Shown here piece after piece: positions 8,917 through 18,297 of a stretch of DNA of 64,000 nt. This DNA comes from CAVVYV01 sp963818205 (GTDB lineage Bacteria > Actinomycetota > Thermoleophilia > Solirubrobacterales > 70-9). The translations under genes were made by a program, and so were the position numbers. Each line of letters starts with the position of its first letter. The first letter of the stretch is position 1. The notes beneath the pieces were generated by a model. The model was not told the DNA's origin and ran no database searches. It saw nothing but the letters and a program-made list of their open reading frames with translations. The stretch spans positions 296,009 through 360,008 of the forward strand of contig CAWFRG010000001.1 of the NCBI GenBank assembly GCA_963818205.1. The letters run 5' to 3'.

Positions 8917-10155
8917 CTATTTGACCGCGACGGTGATCTTCCCGCCGTTCGGGTCCACATTTTTCGCCCAAGTGGCCGGGATGTGAGCCGAGCGACCCGG
9001 AACCAGACGCCACAGCCGGCCTGCCCACAGGACCTCGCCGCCCTGCTCCACTTCCAGACGCGCCGCCCGAAGGAACGCCGACGATCGGAGCAGGAAGCGG
9101 TCACGTGGAGGCGCGTTCTGCCCTGCCGCGACCAGATTTGGCGCGACCCATCGCAGGGGCGGGCGGGCCTCGACCGGGACCTGAGACGGCCAGGCCGCGA
9201 GCCCGTCGTCGAGGTGATCGGCGACGGCCGCCGCGACGTGAACGCCGTCGAGAGCCGAGACGTCCGCGGTCTCAGCGGGATGCAGGAGGTTGCCGGCGGC
9301 GAACACGCCTGGGACCTTGGTACGAAGCGAGGGGTCGAATCGAGGGCCGCGCGTTCCCGGGTCGAGCTCGCAGCCCGCCATCACCGCCAGCTCGTAGTCG
9401 GGAATCCAGTCGGCGGTGAAGACAACCAGGTCGCAGGCGACGGTCCGCCTCTGCCCGCTGTCGAGGTCGGTGAGCTCCACCTCCTCGACCCGGTCCGCCC
9501 CGCGGATCGCGCTCACCGCCGTCCGAGGCAACACCGGCGCCCGGTATCGAATCGCGGCCCCCACCCGGAAGGCGGCCAATGACTGGTGCTTCGGCAGCTC
9601 TGTGACCAGGGCAGCGACGGAGGCGCCGCCGTGAGCGAGCGTCGCCACCGCCGAGAAGCTGACGTGCTCGGCGCCGACCACGACCGCCCGCCGCCCCACC
9701 GGCCGGCCCTGAAGGTGGACGAGCTGCTGAAGAGTGCTGGTGGTCATCACCCCATCCGGCCGCGAGCCCGGCACCAGCCTTGCCGAGCGGGGACGCTCGC
9801 GGCAACCGGTGGCGAGCACGACCGCGGCGGGCTGGGCTTCGGCGCGGCCGGCGGGACCGGTGAGCTGAAGGCGCCGCTCCTCCCAACCGGTGACCATCGT
9901 CTCCGTTTCGAGCTCGACCTCGTTCCGGGCCGCGAGCCGGCGGTAGAGCGCCGCGTACCGCGGGCCCCGCATGATCCTCCCAAGGTCGCGGAAGCCAAAG
10001 CCCGTGTGATCGCTGTGACGAGGGATCCCACCCGCCTCCGCCTCGCGCTCGATCACGGTGACCGGCCCGACCCCCCTTTCCCGAAGGGCGATCGCGGCGG
10101 CCAGCCCCGCGGGGCCGCCCCCGACGATCACCACGCCGTCAGACTCGATCGCCAT
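8917..10155 (-). CDS. NAD(P)/FAD-dependent oxidoreductase of the glycerol operon
   Basis: A 412-residue two-dinucleotide-fold flavoprotein. The FAD Rossmann motif VVIVGGGPAGLAAAIALRER is at 8-27, the second nucleotide fold is AVVVGAEHVSFSAVATLAHGG, and the C-terminal FAD loop is VFAAGNLLHPAETADVSALDG. A CxxC redox pair is not visible at the usual place, so it is not a classical thioredoxin/lipoamide reductase. Its start overlaps the dehydrogenase stop by 17 bases and it sits 9 bp before the kinase, so it belongs to the glycerol operon. There it probably hands electrons on from the flavin dehydrogenase, like the GlpB-type partner in GlpABC systems. That role is inferred. Confidence 0.8.
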   Translation of the reverse strand: MAIESDGVVIVGGGPAGLAAAIALRERGVGPVTVIEREAEAGGIPRHSDHTGFGFRDLGRIMRGPRYAALYRRLAARNEVELETETMVTGWEERRLQLTGPAGRAEAQPAAVVLATGCRERPRSARLVPGSRPDGVMTTSTLQQLVHLQGRPVGRRAVVVGAEHVSFSAVATLAHGGASVAALVTELPKHQSLAAFRVGAAIRYRAPVLPRTAVSAIRGADRVEEVELTDLDSGQRRTVACDLVVFTADWIPDYELAVMAGCELDPGTRGPRFDPSLRTKVPGVFAAGNLLHPAETADVSALDGVHVAAAVADHLDDGLAAWPSQVPVEARPPLRWVAPNLVAAGQNAPPRDRFLLRSSAFLRAARLEVEQGGEVLWAGRLWRLVPGRSAHIPATWAKNVDPNGGKITVAVK

Positions 10156-11550
10156 TCCGCTCGAGGGCCGCCTCCACCTCGGCTCCGCAGAAGAAGCCCT
10201 GACACCGCCCCATCAGCACTCTCGTCCGGCGCCGAAGACCGTCGAGGTCGGCGGCTGGGATCGGGCCTTGGATCGCATCTCGCAGCTCGCCTCGGGTCAC
10301 CCGCTCGCAAAAGCAGACGATCCGGCCAAAATCCGGGTCGCGCTCGATCAGCTCCGGTCGCTCATACGGACGCTTCTGAAGCTCCCCGATGCTCGGCATT
10401 CGCAGCGTCGTCTCTCGCCGGCCGCTCGGCCAGCGCAAGGCCGGCGTCGGCAAGACCCTCGCGGACGTGTTCCGCGATCGCCAGCGAGGCACTGATCCCG
10501 GTGGAACGAATCCCACCCGCGCAGGCATATCCCCGCTCGGCATCGATTCGAAGCTGATAGTCGGGATCCTCGGTCGCCGCCCGCAGGCCGACGTAGGTCG
10601 CGGTCACCTCGTGCTCGAGCAGGCGCGGCATGATCCTCTCCCCGTGTCGCATCAGCGCTGCGAGGCCTTCCGCCGTCGTCGCGCGGTCTCCTTGCTCTCG
10701 ACATCGTCCGCGGTCGGTCCGAGCAACACGTTGCCGTACACGGTCGGCGCCACCAGCACCCCCTTTGTCTTCTCCGTCGGCACCGGGAGGATCGTGTGGT
10801 TGAGCAGTCCCCTCGCGAGCTTGTCGAAGACGATCAGCTCGCCGCGCCGCGGCCGCACCGTGAATCGGTGGTTGCCCAGCATCGCGTCGATCTCGTCGCT
10901 GTGGAGCCCTGCGGCGTTGACCAGGTAGTGGGCGTCGATCTCGCCGCGCGTGGTCTCAACCCTGAAGCGGCCCTTGCGCTCGATCGCGATCACCCGGGCG
11001 TTGAGGGCGAGGGCGCAGCCCCCGTCCACCGCCTCGGTCGCGCAGGCAAGGGTGGTGGTGAAGGGACAGACGATCCCCTCGTCCGGGATCTCGAGCGCAC
11101 CCTCGGCGCCGGGGCGCGAGGCGCGGGCTCGCGCGCGATAGAGCTCGTCCGCTCGACCTGGCGAGCACCTCGATAGCCGTTCTCGACCGCTGCAGCCTCG
11201 ATCGCATCGAGCGCGCGAAGCTGCTCCGGCGTCCAGGCGACCAGCAGGGCTCCAGTCCTCTCGACCGGAATCCCGACCTGATCGGCGTAGGCGCCGAGCA
11301 GCCGGTGACCGCGCGCAACGAGCTTCGCCTCGATCGTCCCCGGCTTCGCGTCGAAGCCGGTGTGCAGGATCGCCGTGTTCGCCTTGCTGGTCCCGGCGCC
11401 GACGTCGGGCCCGGCCTCGATCAGGACGCAGGAGGCCCCGTAGCGAGTCAGCTCTCTCGCGATCGCACAGCCGACCACCCCGGCGCCGACGATCGCGACG
11501 TCGAACGGACCTCGTGGCAGCGGTCCCTCCTTCACCTTCACCTCGCCCAC
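10139..11550 (-). CDS. glpA: FAD glycerol-3-phosphate dehydrogenase with BFD-type [2Fe-2S] domain (three frame breaks)
   Basis: A GlpA/GlpD-like DAO-fold dehydrogenase of about 470 residues. FAD motif VAIVGAGVVGCAIARELTRYG (about 18-38), then GAGTSKANTAILHTGFD, ALNARVIAIERKGRFRVETT, YLVNAAGLHSDEID and the C-terminal GGIRSTGISASLAIAEHV. A BFD-like iron-sulfur domain follows with Cys spaced as VCFCERVT...MGRCQGFFCG, giving a C-x-C...C-x4-C cluster ligand set. The frame is broken near 11125 (missing base), 10690 (missing base) and 10430 (extra base), with conserved sequence throughout. It converts glycerol-3-phosphate to dihydroxyacetone phosphate in the glycerol pathway. GTG 11550 is divergent from the PuuD-like gene with 32 bp between them. 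Confidence 0.78.
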
Positions 11551-11582
11551 GATATGTCGCCAGAGGCCTCTACGTTGGGGGT

Positions 11583-12308
11583 ATGCCCCGTCCCCTGATT
11601 GGAATCAGCGCCGCGGTCGAGCCCGCGAGCTTCGGCCCCTGGGTCGAGGAGCGGTCGGTGCTGCTGCCGATCGGCTATGCCCGCGCTGTCCAGGCCGCCG
11701 GGGGGATCGCAGCGATGCTGCCGCCCGATGGTGCGGCCGCCGAGGCACCTGACGAGCTTCTCGATCGGCTCGATGCCCTGATCCTGGGAGGCGGTGCCGA
11801 CGTCGACCCGGCCCGCTACGGAGCCGAGCGGGAGCCGCAGACTGGGCGCAGCAACCCGGACCGTGACCGGTTCGAGATCGCGCTGGCGCGCCGGGCGCAG
11901 GAGCGATACCTGCCGCTGCTCGGGGTCTGCCGAGGAATGCAGATCCTGAACGTGGCGGCGGGTGGGAGCCTGGAGCAGCATCTGCCCGACCGGCTTGGCC
12001 ACGATCAACACCGCCCGATGCCCGGGAGCTGGAGCGAGCACGAGGTGCGACTCGAGCCCGGCTCACTGGCGGCCGGGGCCGCGGGGGCCGAGCGGCTGTC
12101 GGTCAAGACCCACCACCATCAGGGAATTGGAGAACTCGGCCACGGTTTCAAGGCGACCGGCTGGACGACGGACGACGACACGGCCGAGGCGATTGAGCAG
12201 CCCGAGCACGGCTTCACTCTGGGGGTCCTCTGGCACCCCGAGGAGGATCCCGACGATCGGGTGATCGCGAGCCTGGTCCGGCGAGCCGGCCTGGTGCCTC
12301 GAACCTAG
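11583..12308 (+). CDS. puuD: gamma-glutamyl-gamma-aminobutyrate hydrolase-like class I GATase
   Basis: A 241-residue peptidase C26 protein. The nucleophile Cys is in LLGVCRGMQILNVAAGG, the catalytic His/Glu pair in VLWHPEEDPDD, and the family signature DALILGGGADVDPARYG precedes them. HHHQGIGELG matches the substrate-loop region of PuuD. PuuD cleaves the gamma-glutamyl bond made by PuuA, releasing glutamate. In this window a PuuA-like ligase and an aldehyde dehydrogenase lie 1.5-5 kb downstream, which supports that assignment. ATG 11583 is used because the fold begins at once. It is convergent with the GT4 gene, overlapping four bases. Confidence 0.82.
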   Translation: MPRPLIGISAAVEPASFGPWVEERSVLLPIGYARAVQAAGGIAAMLPPDGAAAEAPDELLDRLDALILGGGADVDPARYGAEREPQTGRSNPDRDRFEIALARRAQERYLPLLGVCRGMQILNVAAGGSLEQHLPDRLGHDQHRPMPGSWSEHEVRLEPGSLAAGAAGAERLSVKTHHHQGIGELGHGFKATGWTTDDDTAEAIEQPEHGFTLGVLWHPEEDPDDRVIASLVRRAGLVPRT

Positions 12309-13744
12309 ACCCTCCCCGCCTTGCCGAGCAGCCCCCAGATCAGGTTCAGGTACTGGATCAGGTGGCGCGTGCCGAGGAACTCGTCCAGCACCCGCTCGCG
12401 GGCGGCCTCGCCGATCGCCCTCGCATGGTCCGGGTCGGAGAGGAGGTCGTCGATCGCCTCAGCGACCGCCGGCAGATCGGCAGGGTCGTCGACCAGCACC
12501 CCCGAGACCCCGTCGACGATCTGATCCTGGATCCCGCCCACCCTGCCGGCGACCACCGGCCGCGCCTTCCACATCGCCTCTGCCACCGTCAGGCCGAAGC
12601 CCTCGGCAAGGCTCTTCTGCAGGACGACGTCGGCGCGGCGCTGGATCGCGTTGACCATCGCCGCGTTCTCCTCGACGTCGTCCATCGGCAGTGATGCGAG
12701 GTGGGTGCGAGAGCGGACTTCCTCGGGGAGTGAGCCACGCATCGCTTCGACTTCGGCGAGCACCTCAGCGCCCTCAGGATCATCGGCGACGTGCGCCACA
12801 GACGGCCCGACGAGCACCAGGTGCGCGGAGGGGTGGCGAAGGTGATCGGCGAAGCAGCGCAGCACCCCGGCCGGGTCCTTGAGCCGGTCCCAGCGCGAGA
12901 CCTGGGTGACAACAGGAGCGCCCGCCGGCAGTGGGTCGTCCTGGGTCAGCTGGGCTGGCCGGTCGACTCGCCCCTGACTGCCGTCCTGGCGCCGGAAGAC
13001 CGGCGCCTGGTTGCCGCCGTCGGCGGTCAGCCCGATGGTGGCGAGGATCGAATCGACGGCGCCCGGGTCGAGGTCCTGGTTCTTGGGGGAGAAGGCGTCG
13101 ATCGACGGCGGAACGATCCAGACCTTCTCACGCTCGAGGCCCTCCCAGACGAACTCCCGCCGGGAGAAGACGTAGGCATTCGCCTCCTCGATGTAGGGCG
13201 TGAGGAAGGCCCAGGCCCGCCGCGCGAGCTCGTCGGGATGATCGACGCCGACGTGGCAGCGCCAGATCACGTCGACGCCGGCATCACGGCTGAGCCGGGT
13301 GAGCCCGGCGGGCTGCGGATCGTGGAGATAGACGATGTCATCGGGGCGGAGCCGCTCGGCCAGGGCCGTTGCGCTGGCCGCCAGGGCCCCCTCGTAGACT
13401 GCCCTCTCGGCGTCGCCGAGCCCGCCCCCGTCGCCGGGCGACCCATGGAGGTTGTTGTGGATCCGCTTGGTGATCGCGAAGAAGGGTTCGTTGCCGGAGA
13501 TCGTCACCCAGCGCACGTCGACCCCCGCCCCGCGGGCATAGGCAAGCAGCGACTGGAGGAGCTCGGCGACGCCGCCCCCACGCGCGGTCGAGTTCACGTG
13601 CCAGATCACCCGGCCCGCGAACAGCTCGCGCGCCCTCTTCGTCGCCTCCTCCAGCTCCGCGAAGCGCTCGCCGAGCAGCCCCCGGAACCGGTCCAGGGAG
13701 ACTGCCGGCACCGGGACCTCGCTGATCGACTCGCCTTTGGGCAT
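12305..13744 (-). CDS. GT4 glycosyltransferase, trehalose synthase (TreT)-like
   Basis: A 479-residue GT-B fold glycosyltransferase. The N-terminal lobe begins VIWHVNSTARGGGVAELLQS, a stretch characteristic of trehalose glycosyltransferring synthases and trehalose phosphorylases of family GT4, followed by VRWVTISGNEPFFAITKRIHN. The donor lobe has QVSRWDRLKDPAGVL and the EX7E element KSLAEGFGLTVAEAMWK. TreT joins NDP-glucose and glucose into trehalose reversibly, so a compatible-solute role fits. An internal Gln/Arg-rich segment near 245-275 (RRQDGSQGRVDRPAQ) looks like an inserted loop. The gene is alone on the minus strand between nitrogen-metabolism genes. Confidence 0.75.
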   Translation of the reverse strand: MPKGESISEVPVPAVSLDRFRGLLGERFAELEEATKRARELFAGRVIWHVNSTARGGGVAELLQSLLAYARGAGVDVRWVTISGNEPFFAITKRIHNNLHGSPGDGGGLGDAERAVYEGALAASATALAERLRPDDIVYLHDPQPAGLTRLSRDAGVDVIWRCHVGVDHPDELARRAWAFLTPYIEEANAYVFSRREFVWEGLEREKVWIVPPSIDAFSPKNQDLDPGAVDSILATIGLTADGGNQAPVFRRQDGSQGRVDRPAQLTQDDPLPAGAPVVTQVSRWDRLKDPAGVLRCFADHLRHPSAHLVLVGPSVAHVADDPEGAEVLAEVEAMRGSLPEEVRSRTHLASLPMDDVEENAAMVNAIQRRADVVLQKSLAEGFGLTVAEAMWKARPVVAGRVGGIQDQIVDGVSGVLVDDPADLPAVAEAIDDLLSDPDHARAIGEAARERVLDEFLGTRHLIQYLNLIWGLLGKAGRV

Positions 13745-13790
13745 CAGCGCGTCCTGATTAGATCACGGCCGCCGGGTGCGGGAGGCGAAC

Positions 13791-15213
13791 TTAGCCGCGC
13801 TCGAACATGCGGCGGCGCTCGTAGTCGGTGACGACCTTGTCGAACAGCCCCTGTTCGAGCTGCCCGTAGTTGAGGTAGTGCTTGTGGACGGCGTCACCGA
13901 AGGCCTTCTTCGCGAAGTCGCTCTTCTCCCAGAGGTCGACGGCTTCGCGAAGCGATGATGGGAAGGGCTCCGCCTTGCCCTCCTCGTAGGCGTTGCCCTT
14001 CAGCTCGGGCCCTGGGTCCGTCTGGTTCTCGATCCCATCGAGGCCGGCGGCGAGCAGCGCCGCGATCGTCAGGTAGGGGTTGGCGTCCGCGCCGGGGATC
14101 CGGCACTCGATCCGCCGCGATTGGCCGTGGCCGACGATCCGGAAGCCTGCTGTGCGGTTGTCGCGTCCCCAGGCGACCGAGGTGGGAGCCCAGCTCTCGG
14201 CGGCGTAGCGTTTATAGGAGTTGATCGCGGGCGCCACGAACAGCGCCAGCTCGCGGATGTGATCCCGCATGCCGCCGAGGAAGTGGCGGAAGGCGTCGGT
14301 CTCCTCGCCCTTGTCGTCGACGAAGACGCTGTTGCCGTCCTTGCCGACGAGGCTCTGGTGGATGTGACAGGAGCTGCCGATGTCGTTCTCGGAGGGCTTC
14401 GCCATGAAGGTCGCGGAGATGTCGTTGAGGAAGGCGATCTCCTTGACCCCGTTCTTGTAAATCGTGTGGCGGTCGGCGGAGGTGACCGCGTCGGCATAGC
14501 GGGTGTTGACCTCGTGCTGGCCGTGCCAGGCCTCACCCTTCGAGAACTCGATCGGGATCCCGGCGGCGTGCATGCCTCGCCGGATCGCCCCGAGGTAGAC
14601 CTCGTCCATCGTGGTGGCGAGGATGTGGTAGTCGAGGATGTAGGGGATCGTCGGCGTGAGGTTCTTGAAGTCCTTTTCCCAGGCCTCGGCGTAGCTCTCC
14701 TTGTAGAGGTAGAACTCGAGCTCGGAGGCGGCATAAGGCGTGTAGCCCATCTCCTGGGCCCGCTCGTACTGGGCGATCAGCACCTGGCGCGGCGACGCCA
14801 CCACCGGGGAGCCGTCATCGTTGACGACGTCACAGAGAACGAGCGCGGTCCGGTCAAGCCACGGGATCCGTCTCAGCGTGGCCATGTCCGGGCTGGATCC
14901 CGAAGTCGCCATATCCCGCCTCCCAGTTGGCCATCTCATACCCGGGCAGCGGCTCCATGTCCATGTCGAGGGCGAGCAGGTAGTTGCAGCCCTCGACCCC
15001 GTGGGAGACGACCTCGTCGAGGAAGTAGTCGACCACGATCCGCTTCCCGAACAGGCGCCCCTGCATGTCGGTGAAGGCGGTGACGACGGTGTCGATCGTC
15101 CCCTCCTCGGCCTCCTTGCGGAGATCGTCGACCGAGAGCATTCCAGCCTCCCCGCCCGGTCCACCGGGGCGGGGGGCGGCGTCCTTGCTTTTCTCCCCGT
15201 GGCCTGAGGCCAT
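13791..15213 (-). CDS. glutamine-synthetase-family ligase, PuuA/GlnA3-like (one frame break)
   Basis: About 470 residues of a type I-like glutamine synthetase fold. The N-terminal beta-Grasp begins IDTVVTAFTDMQGRLFGKR. Catalytic sequences include ELEFYLYKE (metal Glu), GEAWHGQHEVNTRYADA, SSCHIHQSL, NSYKRYA and RIECRIPGADANPY. The short form, together with GKR in place of the glutamine-synthetase latch sequences, resembles gamma-glutamylpolyamine synthetases. One extra C near 14890 (CAGCCC) breaks the frame after YGDFGIQ. The start could be ATG 15213 or ATG 15141; the first adds a Gly/Pro-rich leader. It is divergent from the aldehyde dehydrogenase with 30 bp between, suggesting shared control. 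Confidence 0.82.
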
Positions 15214-15243
15214 GCACCTGAGGCTATATCTTCGCCTGACCCC

Positions 15244-16623
15244 ATGGCAAGCGCCGCCGCCGCACAGATCGAAGTCGTCGAGCCCGCCACCGAGCAGGTG
15301 ATCGCGGAGCTGCCGCCCGCGGGCGTCGAGGAGGTCGACGCCGCGGTCGCCCGGGCGAAGCAGGCGTTCACCCACTGGCGGGCGGTGGCCCCCGCGGAGC
15401 GCTCGGCTCAGCTTCACCGGCTCGCCGAGGCGCTCGAGGGAAAATCGGAGGAGCTGGCGACGCTGGAGGCGCGCAACGCCGGCAAGCCGATCTCCGACGC
15501 CCGCGGCGAGATCGGGATGGTGGTCGAGACCTTCCGCTACTACGCCGGCGCCCCCGAGCGGCTGCTCGGCGAGACGATCCCGGTCGCCGGCGGCGTCGAC
15601 ATGACCTTCCGCGAGCCGCTCGGCGTCGTCGGGCTGATCGTCCCCTGGAACTTCCCCCTGACGATCGCCTCCTGGAAGGTGGCCCCCGCCCTCGCCGCCG
15701 GCAACACCGTCGTCCTCAAGCCCGCCGCGCTCACCCCGCTGACGGCGCTCGAGCTGGAGAAGATCGCGCTCGAGGCCGGGATCCCCGAGGGCGTGCTGAA
15801 CGTTGTCGCCGGCCCCGGGAGCGTCTGCGGGGCGCGGCTGGTTGCGCACCCCGACGTCGCCAAGATCGCCTTCACCGGCTCGACCGAGGTCGGGCGGGGG
15901 ATCGCCGAGGGCGCCGCGGCGACGATCAAGCGGGTCACCCTGGAGCTCGGGGGGAAGTCGGCCAACGTCGTCTTCGCCGACGCCGACCTCGAGGCCGCCG
16001 CCGCGTCGGCGCCGATCGCGGTCTTCGGCAACGCCGGCCAGGACTGCTGCGCGCGCTCCCGGATCCTGGTCGAGCGCCCCGCCCTCGACGAGTTCATGTC
16101 GGCGCTGGAGGAATCGGTGAAGTCGCTGAAGGTCGGCGACCCGCTCGACGAGGAGACCGAGATGGGGCCGCTGATCTCCGCCGACCAGCGGGAGAAGGTC
16201 GCCTCCTACCTCGACGGCGACGCGCCGGTGGCGATCCGCGGCTCGGCGCCCGAGGGGCCCGGCTTCTGGTTCCCGCCCACCGTGCTGGCGCCGGTCTCGA
16301 ACGACGACCGGGCCGCCCGCGAGGAGATCTTCGGCCCGGTCGCCTGCGTGATCCCGTTCGAGGGCGAGGAGGAGGCGGTGCGGATCGCCAACGACACGAT
16401 CTACGGCCTCTCGGGCTCGATCTGGTCGCGCGACGGGGCGAAGGCGCTGCGTACGGCGCGGGCGATCGAGACCGGCGTGATCTCGATCAACTCGAACACC
16501 TCGGTCCGGGTGGCGACCCCGTTCGGCGGCTTCAAGCAGTCGGGGGTCGGCCGCGAGCTCGGCCCCGACGCGCTCGAGGCCTACACCGAGGTGAAGAACG
16601 TCTACTACGCGACCGAGGACTAG
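15244..16623 (+). CDS. NAD(P)-dependent aldehyde dehydrogenase, PuuC-like
   Basis: A 459-residue ALDH superfamily enzyme. The cofactor fold shows VPWNFPLTIASWKVAPALAAG and FTGSTEVGRGIAEGA, the general base Glu is in VTLELGGKSANVVFADAD, and the nucleophile is one of the two Cys in NAGQDCCARSRILVERPA. The C-terminal FGGFKQSGVGRELG and ALEAYTEVKNVYY match betaine-aldehyde and gamma-glutamyl-aminobutyraldehyde dehydrogenases. Next to the PuuA-like ligase it would oxidise the aminoaldehyde intermediate. The stop is followed immediately by the SDR ATG (one-base spacing), so both are one operon. Intact. Confidence 0.88.
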   Translation: MASAAAAQIEVVEPATEQVIAELPPAGVEEVDAAVARAKQAFTHWRAVAPAERSAQLHRLAEALEGKSEELATLEARNAGKPISDARGEIGMVVETFRYYAGAPERLLGETIPVAGGVDMTFREPLGVVGLIVPWNFPLTIASWKVAPALAAGNTVVLKPAALTPLTALELEKIALEAGIPEGVLNVVAGPGSVCGARLVAHPDVAKIAFTGSTEVGRGIAEGAAATIKRVTLELGGKSANVVFADADLEAAAASAPIAVFGNAGQDCCARSRILVERPALDEFMSALEESVKSLKVGDPLDEETEMGPLISADQREKVASYLDGDAPVAIRGSAPEGPGFWFPPTVLAPVSNDDRAAREEIFGPVACVIPFEGEEEAVRIANDTIYGLSGSIWSRDGAKALRTARAIETGVISINSNTSVRVATPFGGFKQSGVGRELGPDALEAYTEVKNVYYATED

Positions 16624-17371
16624 ATGGCGGGACGGCTCGAGGGCAAGGTCTGCGTGATCACCGGCGCCGCCAGTGGGATCGGCGCCGAGACCGCTCGCCT
16701 GTTCGCCTCCGAGGGCGCCCGGGTGGTCGGCGTCGACATCGCCGAGGGCGCCGAGGGCGAGCTCGCCCTCGCGGGCGAACGTCGCCGAGGAGGACGAGGT
16801 CCGGGAGATGTACGCCCAGGTCGCGAAGGAGATGGGCCGGATCGACGTCCTCTTCAACAACGCCGGGATCAGCCCCGACGACGACGTCTCGGTGCTCGAC
16901 ACCTCGCTCGAGGCCTGGCAGCGGGTCCAGGACGTCAACCTGAAGGCGGTCTTCCTCTGCTGCAAGCACGGGATCCCCCACCTGCTCTACGCCGGCGGCG
17001 GCTCGGTGATCAACACCGCCTCCTTCGTCGCGGTGATGGGCGCCGCCACCTCGCAGATCTCCTACACCGCCTCGAAGGGCGGCGTGCTCGCGCTCTCGCG
17101 CGAGCTCGGGGTCGAGTTCGCGCGCCGGGGCGTCCGGGTCAACGCCCTCTGCCCCGGCCCGGTGAACACGCCGCTGCTCGAGGAGCTGTTCGCGAACGAC
17201 CCGGAGCAGGCGGAGCGCCGGCTGGTCCACGTGCCGATGGGACGCTTCGCCGAGACTCGCGAGATCGCCCAGGCCGCCCTCTTCCTCGCCAGCGACGAGA
17301 GCTCCTACGTCACCGCCTCGACCTTCCTCGTCGACGGCGGCATCTCGGGCGCCTACGTCACCCCGGAGTAG
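16624..17371 (+). CDS. short-chain dehydrogenase/reductase (one frame break)
   Basis: A classical SDR of about 248 residues. The cofactor motif is VITGAASGIGAETARLF (about 11-27), the structural motif is LFNNAGIS, the catalytic Ser is in NTASFVAVMG, and Tyr/Lys are in SYTASKGG. The C-terminal FLVDGGISGAY is typical of the FabG-like group. Asp in VVGVDIAEG after strand beta-2 suggests NAD preference. An extra base near 16783 shifts the frame (ELALA to ANVAEEDEV) without loss of conserved sequence. Its ATG directly follows the ALDH stop. It probably acts on a carbonyl or alcohol from the same catabolic route; the substrate cannot be read from sequence. Confidence 0.83.
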
Positions 17372-17462
17372 GCGACTCGATCAGCCCTCGGACCACCCCG
17401 GGCGAAGGTCCTCGCCGGCGCCGCCCACTACTACCTGGTCGAGCGCCGCTGAGCGCCCCGGA

Positions 17463-18217
17463 TCAGGATCCGACCGCGTCGAGGAAGCGGCCGCAGAGGT
17501 CGCGGCCGAACCGGTTCCAGCCGGCGATCTTCTCCCGGGTCTCCGAACGGAGGGCGTCGGGATCGAGGCCGATCCGGACCGCGTCCTCGTCCTCGCGCCA
17601 GTCGTCGATCCACTTCTCCGCGTCGGCCGCGGTGACCTCGGCGTGGAACTGGATCCCCCAGGCCCGCTCGCCGATCCGGTAGGCCTGCGGGCAGACCTCG
17701 GCTCTCGCGCCAGGACGACAGCCCCGGGTGGCGGGATCGCCTCGTAGCTGTGCCACTGGAACGCCTGAAACTCCTGGGACCCGGGCGCCATGATGAACAT
17801 GACAAGCGCGCAAGGTCCCTGAGGAGCGGATCGCCCAAGAGCGGATCACCGCCAGGCCTCTCGTCTAACCGAGACCTCGTGCCAGCCGATCTCCGGCTTG
17901 CGCGCACGGCGCACCTCGCCGCCGGCGGCCTCAGCGAGAAGCTGCGTGCCGAGGCAGGCGCCCAGCAGCGGCTTGCCCGCACCGAGGAGCTCCGCGAGAA
18001 GCTCCTTCTCAGGGCGGAGCCAGGAGTGCTTCTCCTCCTCGTGCGTGTTCATCGCCCCCCCGAAGGTCATCACCGCGTCGTAGCCCGCCGGATCCGCCGG
18101 CGGTTCCGGCTGCTCGGCGATCAGCCACTCGTCCAGCTCGACCCCGCGCGCCCGGGTCTCCTCGGCGAATACACCGGCGCCGGCGTCGCGCTGATGAATT
18201 ATCGCCAGGACTCGCAC
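17463..18217 (-). CDS. class I glutamine amidotransferase-like protein (three frame breaks)
   Basis: A GMP-synthase-like stand-alone GATase of about 250 residues. DAVMTFGGAMNTHEEEKHSW leads to the nucleophile elbow LLGACLGTQLLAEAAGG, and the His/Glu pair is GIQFHAEVT. Between them the conserved strand FQAFQWHSYEAIPPPGAVVLA marks the substrate side. The reading frame changes near 17870 (after EIGWHEVS), near 17800 (before FIMAPGSQEF) and near 17705 (before AEVCPQAYRIGERAW), so the distal half must be assembled from three frames. Stand-alone proteins of this type often hydrolyse gamma-glutamyl compounds, consistent with the neighbourhood. It is divergent from the RidA gene with 80 bp between. 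Confidence 0.7.
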
Positions 18218-18297
18218 CGCGGGCAGGATCGCAGGCGCACCGCTTCGTCGTCCGCTCAGCGATACTCAGTCGTGGGCGCCGAGCGAGAGGAGGTCGC

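Noticed and set aside
7051..9582. An 843-codon open frame on the plus strand antisense to the FGGY kinase
   Set aside because: Arg/Gly/Pro-rich with no domain; it mirrors the third codon positions of the well-conserved kinase and oxidoreductase genes on the minus strand, a usual artefact at this GC content.
14854..16965. A 703-codon minus-strand frame over the aldehyde dehydrogenase
   Set aside because: Only its last part (MASGHGEK onward) is real, as the N-terminus of the glutamine-synthetase-like gene; the rest is antisense to the dehydrogenase and has no domain.
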